The position numbers and the translations under genes were made by a program. DNA of 64,000 bases, taken from Methanoregula sp. (GTDB lineage: Archaea; Halobacteriota; Methanomicrobia; Methanomicrobiales; Methanospirillaceae). Below are positions 8,812 to 17,570 of the stretch, piece by piece (positions within the stretch are counted from its first letter, which is position 1; each line of letters opens with the position of its first letter). The stretch spans positions 1 through 64,000 of the forward strand of contig JAJRCF010000010.1 of the NCBI GenBank assembly GCA_028679075.1. The letters run 5' to 3'. The notes below the pieces were generated by a model. The model did not search any database and had not been told where the DNA came from. It saw only the letters and a program-made list of their open reading frames with translations.

Positions 8812-9204
8812 ATGACTGTTGCACGATTCTGGAGAAAGATCCCCCAGCGCTACAACCTGGTGGGCACGAAGTGCACGACATGCGGCCGGCACTTCTTCCC
8901 CCCGCGGACCTTCTGCCCCGACTGCCGCAGGAACGGGAAGATCGTGGACCACAAGTTCGCAGGCTTCGGAACGGTAGTAACCTATACGGTGATCCAGACC
9001 GAACCGGACAATTTCTCTTCTCCCGGGCCGTATGTGCTTGCCATCATCAAGCTCGACGAGGGCCCCCAGATGACCACCCAGATCATCTGCGACCCGAAAG
9101 AGACAAAGATCGGCATGCGGGTAAAAAGTATATTCCGCAAGATCGCCACCGATGGCGAGAGCGGCATCATCCACTATGGCACGAAGTTCGTGCCGGTGGA
9201 GTAA
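8812..9204 (+). CDS. DUF35 OB-fold/zinc-ribbon scaffold protein
   Basis: A 130-residue protein with an N-terminal rubredoxin-like zinc ribbon (Cys at about 21, 24, 35 and 38, as CTTC and CPDC) and a C-terminal OB fold (about 50-125). In archaeal thiolase-HMG-CoA synthase complexes the DUF35 protein bridges the two enzymes and forms part of the shared CoA tunnel. Its position directly after those genes supports the same role here. The ATG at 8812 is chosen because it falls one base after the thiolase stop and opens the conserved ARFWRKIPQRYNLVG. A longer start inside the thiolase gene is not needed. Confidence 0.93.
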   Translation: MTVARFWRKIPQRYNLVGTKCTTCGRHFFPPRTFCPDCRRNGKIVDHKFAGFGTVVTYTVIQTEPDNFSSPGPYVLAIIKLDEGPQMTTQIICDPKETKIGMRVKSIFRKIATDGESGIIHYGTKFVPVE

Positions 9205-9662
9205 TTCTTTTTTTCACCAAATCGTTAAAGGATTAAAAAAATTCAGCCCTTGTATGTGAGCGGGGGATCCGGGTACCATCACTGCCGGGACTACACTCCT
9301 GATGGATCGCCTCTCACCAGGAAAGAACAGACAGCATCTCATGTTCCGGCTTTACAGTACTCTCATCTTCCCGGATCGGCAAAAATGATCAATCCGGGCT
9401 CATTCTGAGCTCCGTTTCCCTTTTTCCGGATTTCGTCGACCGGCCGGTTTCGGGCATTTCTGAAGTGAGTGTCGTGGAAAAGTCCGCTATTGGTTCTGTC
9501 TGTTAATCCGGAGTTTTTTGGGGGAGAAAAACCGGCCAGTATAGACACTGTTTCAGTGAAGAAGGGGTCATGGGGATGGCGTCTGGGTTGTGGAGAGGCA
9601 GAGGGTCCGGAATCGCGATACCGGTGTTTTGGATCGATCCCGGTCTCGAGGCGGGGGTAACC
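9205..9662. other. Convergent intergenic spacer, no gene seen
   Basis: About 460 bp between the convergent ends of the DUF35 and Trm5 genes. A T-run at about 9209-9215 fits termination of the mevalonate operon. Short open frames exist on both strands, but none has a ribosome site, family motif or codon pattern that I can support. Confidence 0.5.
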
Positions 9663-10595
9663 TCACTTCCCAACCCGCACATCATACACCGCATGCCACT
9701 GCCCCGGTGAGTACGACCGGACCATCCGCTCTGTGAGCACCGTACCGCCCAGTTCCCGTATCCGGCCGGTGTGCTCCCCTTCCGCTGATACCAGCGAATA
9801 GAAATGGATCGTCCCACCCGGCCGGCAGAGCCGGAATGCTTCCGGAAGGAATTCCGTACCCGACAATGGCAGGTTCATCACGATCCGGTCAAATTTCCAT
9901 GGCAGGACCCGGTTAAGGTGCCGGGCATCCGCAAGCAGGGGCAGCACATTCCTTATCCGGTTCGTTTCAAGGTTCTCCAGCATCAGGCCGATCGCCTTCG
10001 GGTTGATGTCCGCGGCGACAACAAGCGAGGCGGGCTTTGCAAGGGTGATCGCAAACGGCCCGACCCCGGCAAACATGTCGAGCACTAACTCCCCATCCTG
10101 CACCTGCGTAAGGACGCGCTGGCGCTCGGTGGAGAGCCGGGCCGAGAAGTATGCGCCTGCAAGATCAACGGTGAATGTATGTCCGTGCTCGGTAACCTGC
10201 GTCCGGGTCGTTGGTTCACCTGCGAGGATCTTAAACTCCCGGGTACGGTATTCGCCATGCACCTCTCCTTCTGCAAAAACAATCGTGTGGAGCGAGGGCC
10301 GGGATGCCAGCAGCGTCTCCGCCCCTGCCGGGTCATCCTCCTGCATGATCGCGATCCCACCGACCAGCTCGTGCCGGGGGAGGGGCTCGCGACCCGGGTG
10401 GGCCTCGAACTCGAACCGCTCCGCACCCTTGCGCTCTTCAAGAACCGGCAGGATAAGATCGCCCCCGTCGCGCAGGACCCTGAGCGAGGCATCAAGCGCG
10501 CCCTCCCGTATGAGGGCCTGCCGTACCTCCTCCCCCTGTCGTGCCGGGACGCGGATACCCCACTGTCCGGCCGTCTTCCTGACCACGTGTATCAT
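9663..10595 (-). CDS. tRNA (guanine37-N1)-methyltransferase, Trm5 family
   Basis: A class I SAM-dependent methyltransferase of about 310 residues related to archaeal Trm5 (COG2520), which makes m1G37 next to the tRNA anticodon to prevent frameshifting. The SAM site LDMFAGVGPFAI lies near residue 180, followed by the acidic strand VVAADINPKAI and the catalytic NLPLSGTEFLPEAF motif (NLP in place of NPP). N-terminal D1/D2-like sequence (VRKTAGQWGIRVPARQGE) precedes it. The start could be 10595 (MIHVV) or 10616 (MVSTYTVMIHVV). The divergent HMG-CoA reductase gene starts 26 bp or less away. Paralogues that modify tRNA-Phe to make wyosine also exist, so exact specificity is open. Confidence 0.87.
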   Translation of the reverse strand: MIHVVRKTAGQWGIRVPARQGEEVRQALIREGALDASLRVLRDGGDLILPVLEERKGAERFEFEAHPGREPLPRHELVGGIAIMQEDDPAGAETLLASRPSLHTIVFAEGEVHGEYRTREFKILAGEPTTRTQVTEHGHTFTVDLAGAYFSARLSTERQRVLTQVQDGELVLDMFAGVGPFAITLAKPASLVVAADINPKAIGLMLENLETNRIRNVLPLLADARHLNRVLPWKFDRIVMNLPLSGTEFLPEAFRLCRPGGTIHFYSLVSAEGEHTGRIRELGGTVLTERMVRSYSPGQWHAVYDVRVGK

Positions 10596-10621
10596 AACAG
10601 TATAGGTGCTAACCATTAATC

Positions 10622-11899
10622 ATGGCTGATGATGCGGAGCGCCGCACCGGGCAGGGCATCGGCGCAAAGTCAGATCAGGACAGGGACGGGGATACCATTC
10701 TTCAGGCACAACTCAAAGACGGCACATTGAAGATGTACGAACTGGAGAAGCAACTCTCCCCCATCGATGCGATCCGGGTCCGGCGCGGGTTTATTGAGCA
10801 GGAGACGAACACAAAACTCGAAAACATCGGTATCTTCTCGATCGATGTCGAACGCGTAGTCAAACGCAACTGCGAGAACATGATCGGCACGGTGCAGGTA
10901 CCGCTCGGCATTGCCGGGCCGGTCCTCATCAAAGGCGGGTATGCGACCGGGAATTACTGGCTCCCGCTCGCCACCACCGAGGGAGCACTTATCGCCTCGG
11001 TCAACCGCGGGTGCAGCGCAATCACCAAAGCGGGAGGGGCAGAGGTGCGTATTCTCCACGACGGGATGACCCGGGCACCGGTCTTTGCCGCGGACAGCGT
11101 GGGCCACGCGGCACAGGTCTGCGACTGGGTGAAGGTGCACCGCGACGAACTGAAGGCTGCGGCGGAGAGCACCACCTCGCACGGGAAACTGACGGACCTC
11201 GTTACGTTCGTTGCCGGGACGAGCGTTTATGTCCGGCTCGAATTCGATACCAAGGACGCGATGGGCATGAATATGGTGACGATCGCAAGCGCGAAAGTCG
11301 CCGATTTGATCGCACAGGGAACGGGCGTGCGGCTCATTGCCCTTTCCGGCAACATGTGCACCGACAAGAAACCCGCCGCGATCAACAGCATCATGGGCCG
11401 GGGCCGGAGCGTTGTCGCAGGGGTGGCACTCACCCACGAACAGATCGGTTCGATCCTGAAGACCGATGCAAAGACTCTCTTTGAAGTAAACTACCGCAAG
11501 AACCTTGTCGGTTCCGCCCGGGCCGGCGCGATGGGGTTCAACGCCCACGCGGCCAATGTCGTTGCTGCGATGTTCATTGCCTGCGGGCAGGATGCAGCGC
11601 ATGCAATCGACGGCAGCACCTGCATCACGACAGTCGACCTCACGGAAACGGGGGCATATGTCGCCGTCACGCTTCCATCGCTGCCGGTCGGGACCGTTGG
11701 CGGGGGGACCGGGGTCGAGACCCAGCAGGAATGCCTGAAACTGCTCGGCGTCGCCGGCAGCGGGACACCCCCGGGAACGAATGCAAAGAAACTCGGGGAG
11801 ATCATCGGGGCCGGTGTCCTTGCCGGAGAACTCTCCCTCATCGGGGCGCTTGGTGCACAGCACCTTGCCCGTGCCCACCAGCAGCTGGGCCGGGGATAA
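10622..11899 (+). CDS. hmgA: 3-hydroxy-3-methylglutaryl-CoA reductase, class I
   Basis: Reduces HMG-CoA to mevalonate with NADPH. The 425-residue sequence carries the class I motifs: ENMIGTVQVPLGIAGP, TTEGALIAS with the catalytic Glu, DAMGMNMVTIAS, the Lys in TDKKPAAINSIMGRG, the Asp/Asn region AGAMGFNAHAANV, NADPH loop GTVGGGTGVETQ and the C-terminal His in ALGAQHLARAHQQLGRG. The first 37 residues are polar and not conserved in the family. A second ATG at 10733 (MYELEKQLSPIDAIRVRRGF) could be the real start, though a TATA-like element near 10590 supports 10622. It is separated from the synthase-thiolase operon by Trm5. Confidence 0.95.
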   Translation: MADDAERRTGQGIGAKSDQDRDGDTILQAQLKDGTLKMYELEKQLSPIDAIRVRRGFIEQETNTKLENIGIFSIDVERVVKRNCENMIGTVQVPLGIAGPVLIKGGYATGNYWLPLATTEGALIASVNRGCSAITKAGGAEVRILHDGMTRAPVFAADSVGHAAQVCDWVKVHRDELKAAAESTTSHGKLTDLVTFVAGTSVYVRLEFDTKDAMGMNMVTIASAKVADLIAQGTGVRLIALSGNMCTDKKPAAINSIMGRGRSVVAGVALTHEQIGSILKTDAKTLFEVNYRKNLVGSARAGAMGFNAHAANVVAAMFIACGQDAAHAIDGSTCITTVDLTETGAYVAVTLPSLPVGTVGGGTGVETQQECLKLLGVAGSGTPPGTNAKKLGEIIGAGVLAGELSLIGALGAQHLARAHQQLGRG

Positions 11900-12027
11900 C
11901 CCGGCAGATAAAAAATCTTTTTTCATGTTACAGCAGCGATATACAGCGGGAAGACCGATTTCACGGATTTGCATTATATAATACACGCCAAAAAGAGGAT
12001 AGGGGATATCTCCCGCCACAGGATTTA

Positions 12028-13671
12028 TTACCGGTTTGTCCGCTTGTCCGGGAAGAGTTCGTCAAATGGCTTCTCATTCGGGTTGAGGTACTTGAGCCCC
12101 TTGATCCTGCCGGTCTTCCTGCTGATCCAGTAGATGATCATGGGCACAACAACCACCGGGACAGACAGGTAGAGTGATCCGGACAGGGCCGGGTTGAACG
12201 CCAGCACTACCAGCGCAATAATTTCCAGTACGACACCGATCAGCACCGGCATCCACGGGGAGAGTGGGGCAGGGGCGATGATGTCGGCATCGGTGTATCC
12301 GCGTTCGTAAATCCGCCTGCGGAAGGCTACCTGCGCCCAGCAGATCGAGATCCAGCAGATCGCACCGGTGAAGGCCGAGACCGAGAGGAGCCAGATATAG
12401 AGCTGGCCTTCGCCGTTCGTGAACCACCAGAGAGAGAGTACCAGCCAGCAGCACGCGAGCGTCACGAGCGTCCCAACCATCGGTACGCAGTTCCGGTTCA
12501 GGCGCGAGAGGAACCGGGGGGCCATCCCTTCCAGCGAGAGCCCGTACAGGGCACGGACTGCACCATAGAACCCGCTGTTGGCACAGGAGAATGCTGCTGT
12601 CAGGACGATAAACGAGAGGATCGCCGCAGCCTCCTGGAACCCGTACATGGCAAGCGCTGTTGAGAAGACACTGTCAGTAAGGCCCGCCTCGGCATAGGGG
12701 ATGATGAGGATAAGCAGGAGGATGGGCAAAATATCGACGCGGATGATCCGGTGGACTACCTGCCGGCAGGCCCGGGGTACCGTCTTCTTCGGATCCTGGG
12801 TCTCGGCTGCCGCAAGGCCCACGATCTCCGAGCCCTGGAAATTCACGAGGATCAGGGCCATGTTAGCGACAAGGATGAATACACCGGCGGGGAAGAGATC
12901 ATCGTACAGGTTGCCATTTGGCGGGAAGACCACGCTCGTCCCGATAAACCCCGCGGACCCGATGAGACCAAGGACAATAAGAGCTGCAACGACACAGAAG
13001 ATGATGTTGTGTGCGATCTTGACGATCGCAAGCGAGCTCTCCACAAGGCCAAACCCCCCGACATGGATCAGGTTCAGGGTGGTGATCATGAGCAGGAACG
13101 CGATCGCCCAGAGCACGACAGGGACCTGCGGGACAAAGACATGCATGATGATGCCGCCCGCCACCGCCTCTGAGGGGATGTACGCGCACCAGTTGAACCA
13201 GTAGCTCCAGCCGGTCCCCACGGCCCATGTGGGGGAGATGAACTCGGCAGAGTAACTGATGAAGTTGCCCTGCCGGGGAACATTGACCAGCAGCTCGGCA
13301 AACGACTGCATTACGGTCCAGATGATCAGACCGCCAATGGCATACAGCAGGATGACACTCGGGCCCATCTCGGAGATGAGGTATCCTGTGCCGAGAAAAT
13401 AACAGGAGCCGATGATGCCCCCGATGGCAATCAGGTTGGCCATCCAAGGCTGGATGCCGCGCTTTAACCCGAACTCGCCCATGGGCGGGAGGGGATCCTT
13501 TGGGCGGTGGTGATGCTCCCTGCTCTCTGCAATATCCTGTTTCTGGTCTTCCGGGTCCGGGAAGGGAAATTCCGGTTCTTCCTTCCCGTTGCGGGATGTG
13601 TCGGGGGCGGTGTCGGGCTTTGTCACACGGCATTCACTTGTTCCACAATCAATTCTCCTAAGGTTTTTCAT
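12028..13671 (-). CDS. APC superfamily amino-acid permease
   Basis: An integral membrane amino-acid/polyamine permease of about 547 residues with 12 or more predicted helices. The first helix (LIAIGGIIGSCYFLGTGYLISEMGP) carries the glycine-rich motif of the AAT family, which binds the substrate backbone. PRQGNFISYSAEFISPTWAVGTGWSYWFNW is the conserved helix 3 region. The gene is read from the ATG at 13671, giving a charged cytosolic tail of about 65 residues rich in Pro, Asp, Glu and His. Starting further upstream would run into the hairpin array and is unlikely. A shorter start at MGEFGLKRG is also possible. Substrate not predictable. Confidence 0.87.
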   Translation of the reverse strand: MKNLRRIDCGTSECRVTKPDTAPDTSRNGKEEPEFPFPDPEDQKQDIAESREHHHRPKDPLPPMGEFGLKRGIQPWMANLIAIGGIIGSCYFLGTGYLISEMGPSVILLYAIGGLIIWTVMQSFAELLVNVPRQGNFISYSAEFISPTWAVGTGWSYWFNWCAYIPSEAVAGGIIMHVFVPQVPVVLWAIAFLLMITTLNLIHVGGFGLVESSLAIVKIAHNIIFCVVAALIVLGLIGSAGFIGTSVVFPPNGNLYDDLFPAGVFILVANMALILVNFQGSEIVGLAAAETQDPKKTVPRACRQVVHRIIRVDILPILLLILIIPYAEAGLTDSVFSTALAMYGFQEAAAILSFIVLTAAFSCANSGFYGAVRALYGLSLEGMAPRFLSRLNRNCVPMVGTLVTLACCWLVLSLWWFTNGEGQLYIWLLSVSAFTGAICWISICWAQVAFRRRIYERGYTDADIIAPAPLSPWMPVLIGVVLEIIALVVLAFNPALSGSLYLSVPVVVVPMIIYWISRKTGRIKGLKYLNPNEKPFDELFPDKRTNR

Positions 13672-13748
13672 CACAGGAAAAAACGATTGTGATTTAATTC
13701 GAGGGTTAAACGAAAGAATCGAAGAACTCGCCACTGATCTTCGTGGCA

Positions 13749-13924
13749 AAGGGTCGAAGAACCCTTCGGGTTCTTCTCCTGTCTCATCTCTGATGAGATT
13801 CGATTGCCGAACCCAAAGGATTCATCAGATTCACGAGCGTGAGATGAACTCTTTTCGGGCCTTCGATGAAAAGGGTCGAAGAACCTTCGGGTTCTTCTCC
13901 TGTCTCATCTCTGATGAGATTCGA
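13749..13924. repeat. Hairpin array A (two 54-55 bp copies)
   Basis: Two near-identical copies at 13749-13803 (55 bp) and 13871-13924 (54 bp) differ only by a deleted C. Each holds a GAAGAACCC/GGGTTCTTC hairpin (perfect 9-bp stem, 3-base loop at 13756-13776 in copy 1) and a TCTCATC/GATGAGA hairpin (13782-13798). In copy 2 the first stem loses one pair. The array sits between the end of rimI and the start of the permease gene, both minus strand. Related arrays occur at 39.72-40.1, 59.28-59.5 and 60.52-60.7 kb. Confidence 0.85.
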
Positions 13925-13928
13925 CATC

Positions 13929-14414
13929 CTAAAACCGGAACCACTTCATCATGACAAGGGCGTCCTCGCCATTCGCGTAATTCTGGTCAATGCCAAACAC
14001 CGGGCGGTATCCCATGCGCTGGTAGAACTGTTGTGCCCCGGTATTGGAGACCCGGACTTCCAGCTGGACCCCGGTGGCCAGTTCCAGCGCACACTGGTGC
14101 TCGACACGGTTGACGAGCAGCCGTGCAATCCCCCGACGACGGTAACGGGGGCTGACCCCGAGGTTGCAGAGGTGCCCGTAGATATTCTCCCCGGTATCCT
14201 CAAGGCCGCCCACGACAAAACCCACGACAGCCCCGTCGCAGACAGCAACAAAATAGGTGGTCGGGTAATAGGCCAGGGCTTCGAGAAATACTGACTGCCC
14301 CCACGGGTCGATGAACGAGTCCTTCTCAATGGCAACGATCGCCGCGATATCGGAGGGCATCGCTCTCCGTATCAGCGGCAGCGGGTAAACAGCGAGATCG
14401 TGCGGGCGGATCAT
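13929..14414 (-). CDS. rimI: GNAT N-acetyltransferase, RimI-like
   Basis: A 161-residue GNAT-fold acetyltransferase resembling RimI/archaeal Ard1, which acetylates protein N-termini. The acetyl-CoA loop is visible as RYRRRGIARLLVNRV (about residues 90-104; the R/Q-x-x-G-x-A motif), preceded by the beta-4 strand IYGHLCNLGVSP. The C-terminal half NTGAQQFYQRMGYRPVFGIDQNYANGEDALVM is typical, with the conserved FYQRMGY. The ATG at 14414 opens just before the first GNAT strand (PLIRRAMPSDIAAIVAIE). Downstream, its transcript would run directly into hairpin array A. Assignment to RimI rather than another protein acetyltransferase is moderately certain. Confidence 0.82.
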   Translation of the reverse strand: MIRPHDLAVYPLPLIRRAMPSDIAAIVAIEKDSFIDPWGQSVFLEALAYYPTTYFVAVCDGAVVGFVVGGLEDTGENIYGHLCNLGVSPRYRRRGIARLLVNRVEHQCALELATGVQLEVRVSNTGAQQFYQRMGYRPVFGIDQNYANGEDALVMMKWFRF

Positions 14415-14528
14415 CGGTAACCTCCGTTAACACTTTTTTTTGCAACAGTAGTCATGAGCGCCCGGGATTCATAGAAGTTACCCTGCGAGGTCAAAAGACA
14501 CGCGAGCCCGGCCGGGCGAAGTCTTCGG

Positions 14529-14536
14529 TATATAAG
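14529..14536 (+). promoter_or_regulatory. TATA box for the DUF1015 gene
   Basis: TATATAAG lies 56 bases before the ATG at 14592, giving a leader of about 30 bases at normal archaeal spacing. Confidence 0.55.
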
Positions 14537-14591
14537 GGATCAGGCACAATTATGAGAGCACTAAAAGTATGTCTTCGGGACGGTGTCAGGT

Positions 14592-15857
14592 ATGGTGAAA
14601 ATATATCGTTTTTCAGGAGTGCGGCCCGTGCCGGAAGCTGCCCCGGAGATCGCGGCAGTACCGTACGATGTGGTGACGGCGGACGAGGCGCGTGCCATTA
14701 TCGCGAAAAACCCGAAGAGCTTCCTGCGGGTGAGCCGCCCCGATGCCGAACTCCCGGACATCCCCCCGCACGATGACCGCGTGTACCAGCGGGCACGGGA
14801 GATGCTCGTTTCTCTCGAACAGAAGGGCCTCTTAAAAAAGGACAGCACTCCCGGCATGTACCTGTACCGGGTGCAGCAGGACGGGGATACGTTCCTTGGC
14901 CTCTGCTGCTGTCTTGACGTGGACGATTACCGGAACAACTCTATCCGCCGCCACGAACTGACCCGCTATGACAAGGAAGAGGACAGGACCCGGCACATCG
15001 AAACCGTCAAAGCCCATAACGGGCCGGTTGTGCTCCTCTACCGTGACGACGAAGGATTATTCTCCTTTATCGAATCCCAGGTTGCACACAACAAACCACC
15101 GGTTGCCGAGGTGCATACAGGACAGGGTGCCATCCACCAGATATTCAGGATCGCGGACCCGGAGGTGCTTGCCGTGCTCGAACGCCGGTTTGCCTCGGTT
15201 CCCGCCCTCTACATCGCGGATGGGCACCACCGGGCAAAAGCCTCGGTGAACCTGGCAGACCGCATCATTGCATCGGGCAGGAAACCTGACGACGAAGTCT
15301 GCCGGTTCATGGGTGTAATCTTTGCCCACGACCGGGTGAAGATCCACGGCTACAGCCGCCTTCTTTCCGATCTCGGTACGCATACTCCGGAGTCGTTCCT
15401 CAAAAAACTGGGAGACTGTTTCACGGTGAAACCGTACGGGGATGTCGATGGCCGCGGGTACAATATCCCGCCCACGATTGCGGATCCCGGAGCGTATCAC
15501 GTTGTCCACCTGTATCTTGCCGGTACGTGGTACGAATGCACCCGCCCGAGGGCTCCCGGTGCAACCCCGCTTGAAGCCCTTGACGTTGCCGTGCTCCAGA
15601 AGCACGTGCTTGAAGACATGCTCGGGATCACCGACCCCCGGGGCGATGCCCGGCTCCAGTACCTTGGCGGTGCCCGCCCGGTTGCAGACCTTGAAAAACT
15701 CGTGGACGATGGAACATACCAGCTTGCGTTTGCCATGCAGCCGGTACAGGTGGAGACCGTCCTCTCTATTGCGGATGCGGGTGGTATCATGCCACCGAAG
15801 TCCACGTGGTTTGAACCAAAACTACTGAGCGGGCTCGTCATTCACTCTTTTGACTAG
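14592..15857 (+). CDS. DUF1015 family protein
   Basis: A cytosolic protein of 421 residues matching the DUF1015 family, found in many archaea and bacteria without an established reaction. Characteristic phrases are the N-terminal FSGVRPVPEAAPEIAAVPYDVV, YLYRVQQDGDTFLGLCCC, RRHELTRYDKEEDRTRHIE, the His-rich LYIADGHHRAKASV (about 230) and the C-terminal GGIMPPKSTWFEPKLLSGLVIH. The ADGHHR and NPKSFLRVSRP-like segments resemble ParB/serine-kinase-like folds, but I would not assign a function. The ATG at 14592 fits the family start; a GTG nine bases upstream is less likely. hisG follows after 57 bp in the same direction. Confidence 0.85.
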   Translation: MVKIYRFSGVRPVPEAAPEIAAVPYDVVTADEARAIIAKNPKSFLRVSRPDAELPDIPPHDDRVYQRAREMLVSLEQKGLLKKDSTPGMYLYRVQQDGDTFLGLCCCLDVDDYRNNSIRRHELTRYDKEEDRTRHIETVKAHNGPVVLLYRDDEGLFSFIESQVAHNKPPVAEVHTGQGAIHQIFRIADPEVLAVLERRFASVPALYIADGHHRAKASVNLADRIIASGRKPDDEVCRFMGVIFAHDRVKIHGYSRLLSDLGTHTPESFLKKLGDCFTVKPYGDVDGRGYNIPPTIADPGAYHVVHLYLAGTWYECTRPRAPGATPLEALDVAVLQKHVLEDMLGITDPRGDARLQYLGGARPVADLEKLVDDGTYQLAFAMQPVQVETVLSIADAGGIMPPKSTWFEPKLLSGLVIHSFD

Positions 15858-15914
15858 GCACAATTTTTTTGCCACCCAATCCTTTATTGTGTTTTTACAG
15901 CGATTTTGTATGGT

Positions 15915-16787
15915 ATGATCACCATCGCACTCCCGAAGGGCAGCCTCGAGGCGCAGACCCTCCAGCTGTTCAAGGAGGCCGACCTCGAGGTCCGGCGCAC
16001 GGACCGCGATTACAATCCCCGTATTAACGACAGCCGCATCGGCAAGATCAAGATCCTCCGGCCGCAGGAGATCCCGACCTATGTCGACAAGGGGTACTTT
16101 GACCTGGGCATCTCCGGTCTCGACTGGGTACACGAGACGAGCTCGGATGTCGTTGAGGTGGCCGACCTCTCGTACAGCAAGACAGGCGAAGGTAACGTGA
16201 AGATCGTCATCGCGGTACACCGCGACGAGCCTATCGAGAATGTCAGCCAGATCCGCCCCGGCAGCCGGGTCACGACCGAATACCCGGAACTGACGAAACG
16301 TTTTTTCGAGCAGCTGAAGGTCCCGGTCCAGCTCTTCCACTCGTACGGCGCCTCGGAAGCGAAGGTACCGGACCTCATGGATGTCGTTGTAGACCTGACC
16401 GAGACCGGGACCACGTTACGGAAGAACGGGCTCAAGATCATCGGCCAGATCATGGAATCGCACACCGTTATCATCGCCAACAAGGCGAGCTGGGCAGACC
16501 CGGAAAAGCGCCGTGAGATCGAGGAGATCAAAACCCTGCTGTTCGGCGTGATCGAAGCCCGCCACAAGGTGCTCTTAACCATGAACGTCCCGACCGCCTC
16601 CATGGAGCGCCTCGTATCTGCCCTGCCGGCCATGAAGACACCGACGGTGAGCAGGCTCCACGGGATCGACTACTACAGCATCCAAACCGTGGTGCAGAAG
16701 AGTGCGGTCAATGAACTCATCCCGAAACTGAAGCAGTGCGGAGCCGAAGATATCCTGGAGATACCAATCTCGAAGATTGTACCGTAA
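15915..16787 (+). CDS. hisG: ATP phosphoribosyltransferase, long form
   Basis: Catalyses the first step of histidine biosynthesis, joining ATP and PRPP. The 290-residue length and the C-terminal regulatory domain (about residues 215-290, including the VVQKSAVNELIPKLKQCGAEDILEIPISKIVP end) mark the long HisG-L form, which needs no HisZ and is feedback-inhibited by histidine. The PRPP-binding loop DVVVDLTETGTTLRKNGLKII is at about 155-175. The ATG at 15915 opens the canonical MITIALPKGSL. Other his genes are not in the window. Confidence 0.96.
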   Translation: MITIALPKGSLEAQTLQLFKEADLEVRRTDRDYNPRINDSRIGKIKILRPQEIPTYVDKGYFDLGISGLDWVHETSSDVVEVADLSYSKTGEGNVKIVIAVHRDEPIENVSQIRPGSRVTTEYPELTKRFFEQLKVPVQLFHSYGASEAKVPDLMDVVVDLTETGTTLRKNGLKIIGQIMESHTVIIANKASWADPEKRREIEEIKTLLFGVIEARHKVLLTMNVPTASMERLVSALPAMKTPTVSRLHGIDYYSIQTVVQKSAVNELIPKLKQCGAEDILEIPISKIVP

Positions 16788-16920
16788 TTTTGAGCGGGAA
16801 TTTTTTGTTTCTCCGGTAATCTTTTTTTCAAATATTTCTGTATTATATTCCTAATTAAAAACCCAATCCAATCACTATTGTTTCAAATACGGATAATTGA
16901 GGCAGAAAATAAAATGAACC

Positions 16921-16931
16921 AATATTTATAT
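16921..16931 (+). promoter_or_regulatory. TATA box for the pilin-like operon
   Basis: AATATTTATAT lies about 45-53 bases before the ATG at 16974. The region 16790-16930 is strongly AT-rich compared with the preceding hisG gene. Confidence 0.5.
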
Positions 16932-16973
16932 CAGTTCTTCCCTCAATAAGCCATTAGGGACAAAGGAAACACT

Positions 16974-17570
16974 ATGCACAGGTATCTCCTCTCCGTTTTC
17001 ACGATAGCACTCCTCTTTTCAATGTGCCTCATTAGTGCATGCGTCTCCCCTTCAGGTTCTGTGAACCAGACACCACAATCGGCTGCAAACCATACCGTTG
17101 ATATGGGGGTTGTGCCAATCGATCGAACACCTGCGCCGCAATACATCAGTTTCGGGGAGGCAAAAGATAACCTGATACAGAATGAACTGAATTCCTTTGA
17201 TGTTGTTCCAAACGTAACAAGAATTTTTTCCATTCAGGGCAGCAATCTTGACGAATCGGGAAATGCCGAACGCTGGATTTTTCAGGTAGACACCGGGGGG
17301 ATTAATGAACTGATCGTATATGATCGTTCAGGCTGGACAACCATTCCTTGGGATAGTGTCATCTCTACAGAGGAGATAGATCTGGACCACGTGATATCTC
17401 CTGAGGTCTTATTCAATCAGAATGCGGTTCAGATTCTCGAAGGCTCGCAGTCTACACCGTCAGAACGGGATATCGAGCTGAAAAACGGGACTTATAGAAT
17501 CGCCATAACATCCGGGAGCACATCGCGAATTCTGATGTTTAATGCAACTACAGGTGTGGCGATTGAATAA
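16974..17570 (+). CDS. Secreted lipoprotein heading the pilin-like operon
   Basis: A 198-residue predicted lipoprotein. A signal sequence of about 21 residues ends in a lipobox (LLFSMCLISAC, Cys at about 23), followed by a Pro/Thr-rich stretch and a small alpha/beta domain (about 55-198). That domain contains YISFGEAKDNLIQNELNSFD and the C-terminal PSERDIELKNGTYRIAITSGSTSRILMFNATTG. I do not recognise the family. Its 3' end overlaps the first pilin-like gene, so it belongs to the operon and probably sits on the outer face of the membrane with the pilin-like proteins. Codon use is more AT-rich than hisG. Confidence 0.8.
   Translation: MHRYLLSVFTIALLFSMCLISACVSPSGSVNQTPQSAANHTVDMGVVPIDRTPAPQYISFGEAKDNLIQNELNSFDVVPNVTRIFSIQGSNLDESGNAERWIFQVDTGGINELIVYDRSGWTTIPWDSVISTEEIDLDHVISPEVLFNQNAVQILEGSQSTPSERDIELKNGTYRIAITSGSTSRILMFNATTGVAIE

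Noticed and set aside
9363-9817. Small overlapping frames between the DUF35 and Trm5 genes
   Set aside because: They overlap each other or the Trm5 gene, lack ribosome sites, and carry no motifs.
10670-12019. 449-codon open frame antisense to HMG-CoA reductase
   Set aside because: It is a frame shadow with Cys/His/Arg-biased composition and no family similarity.
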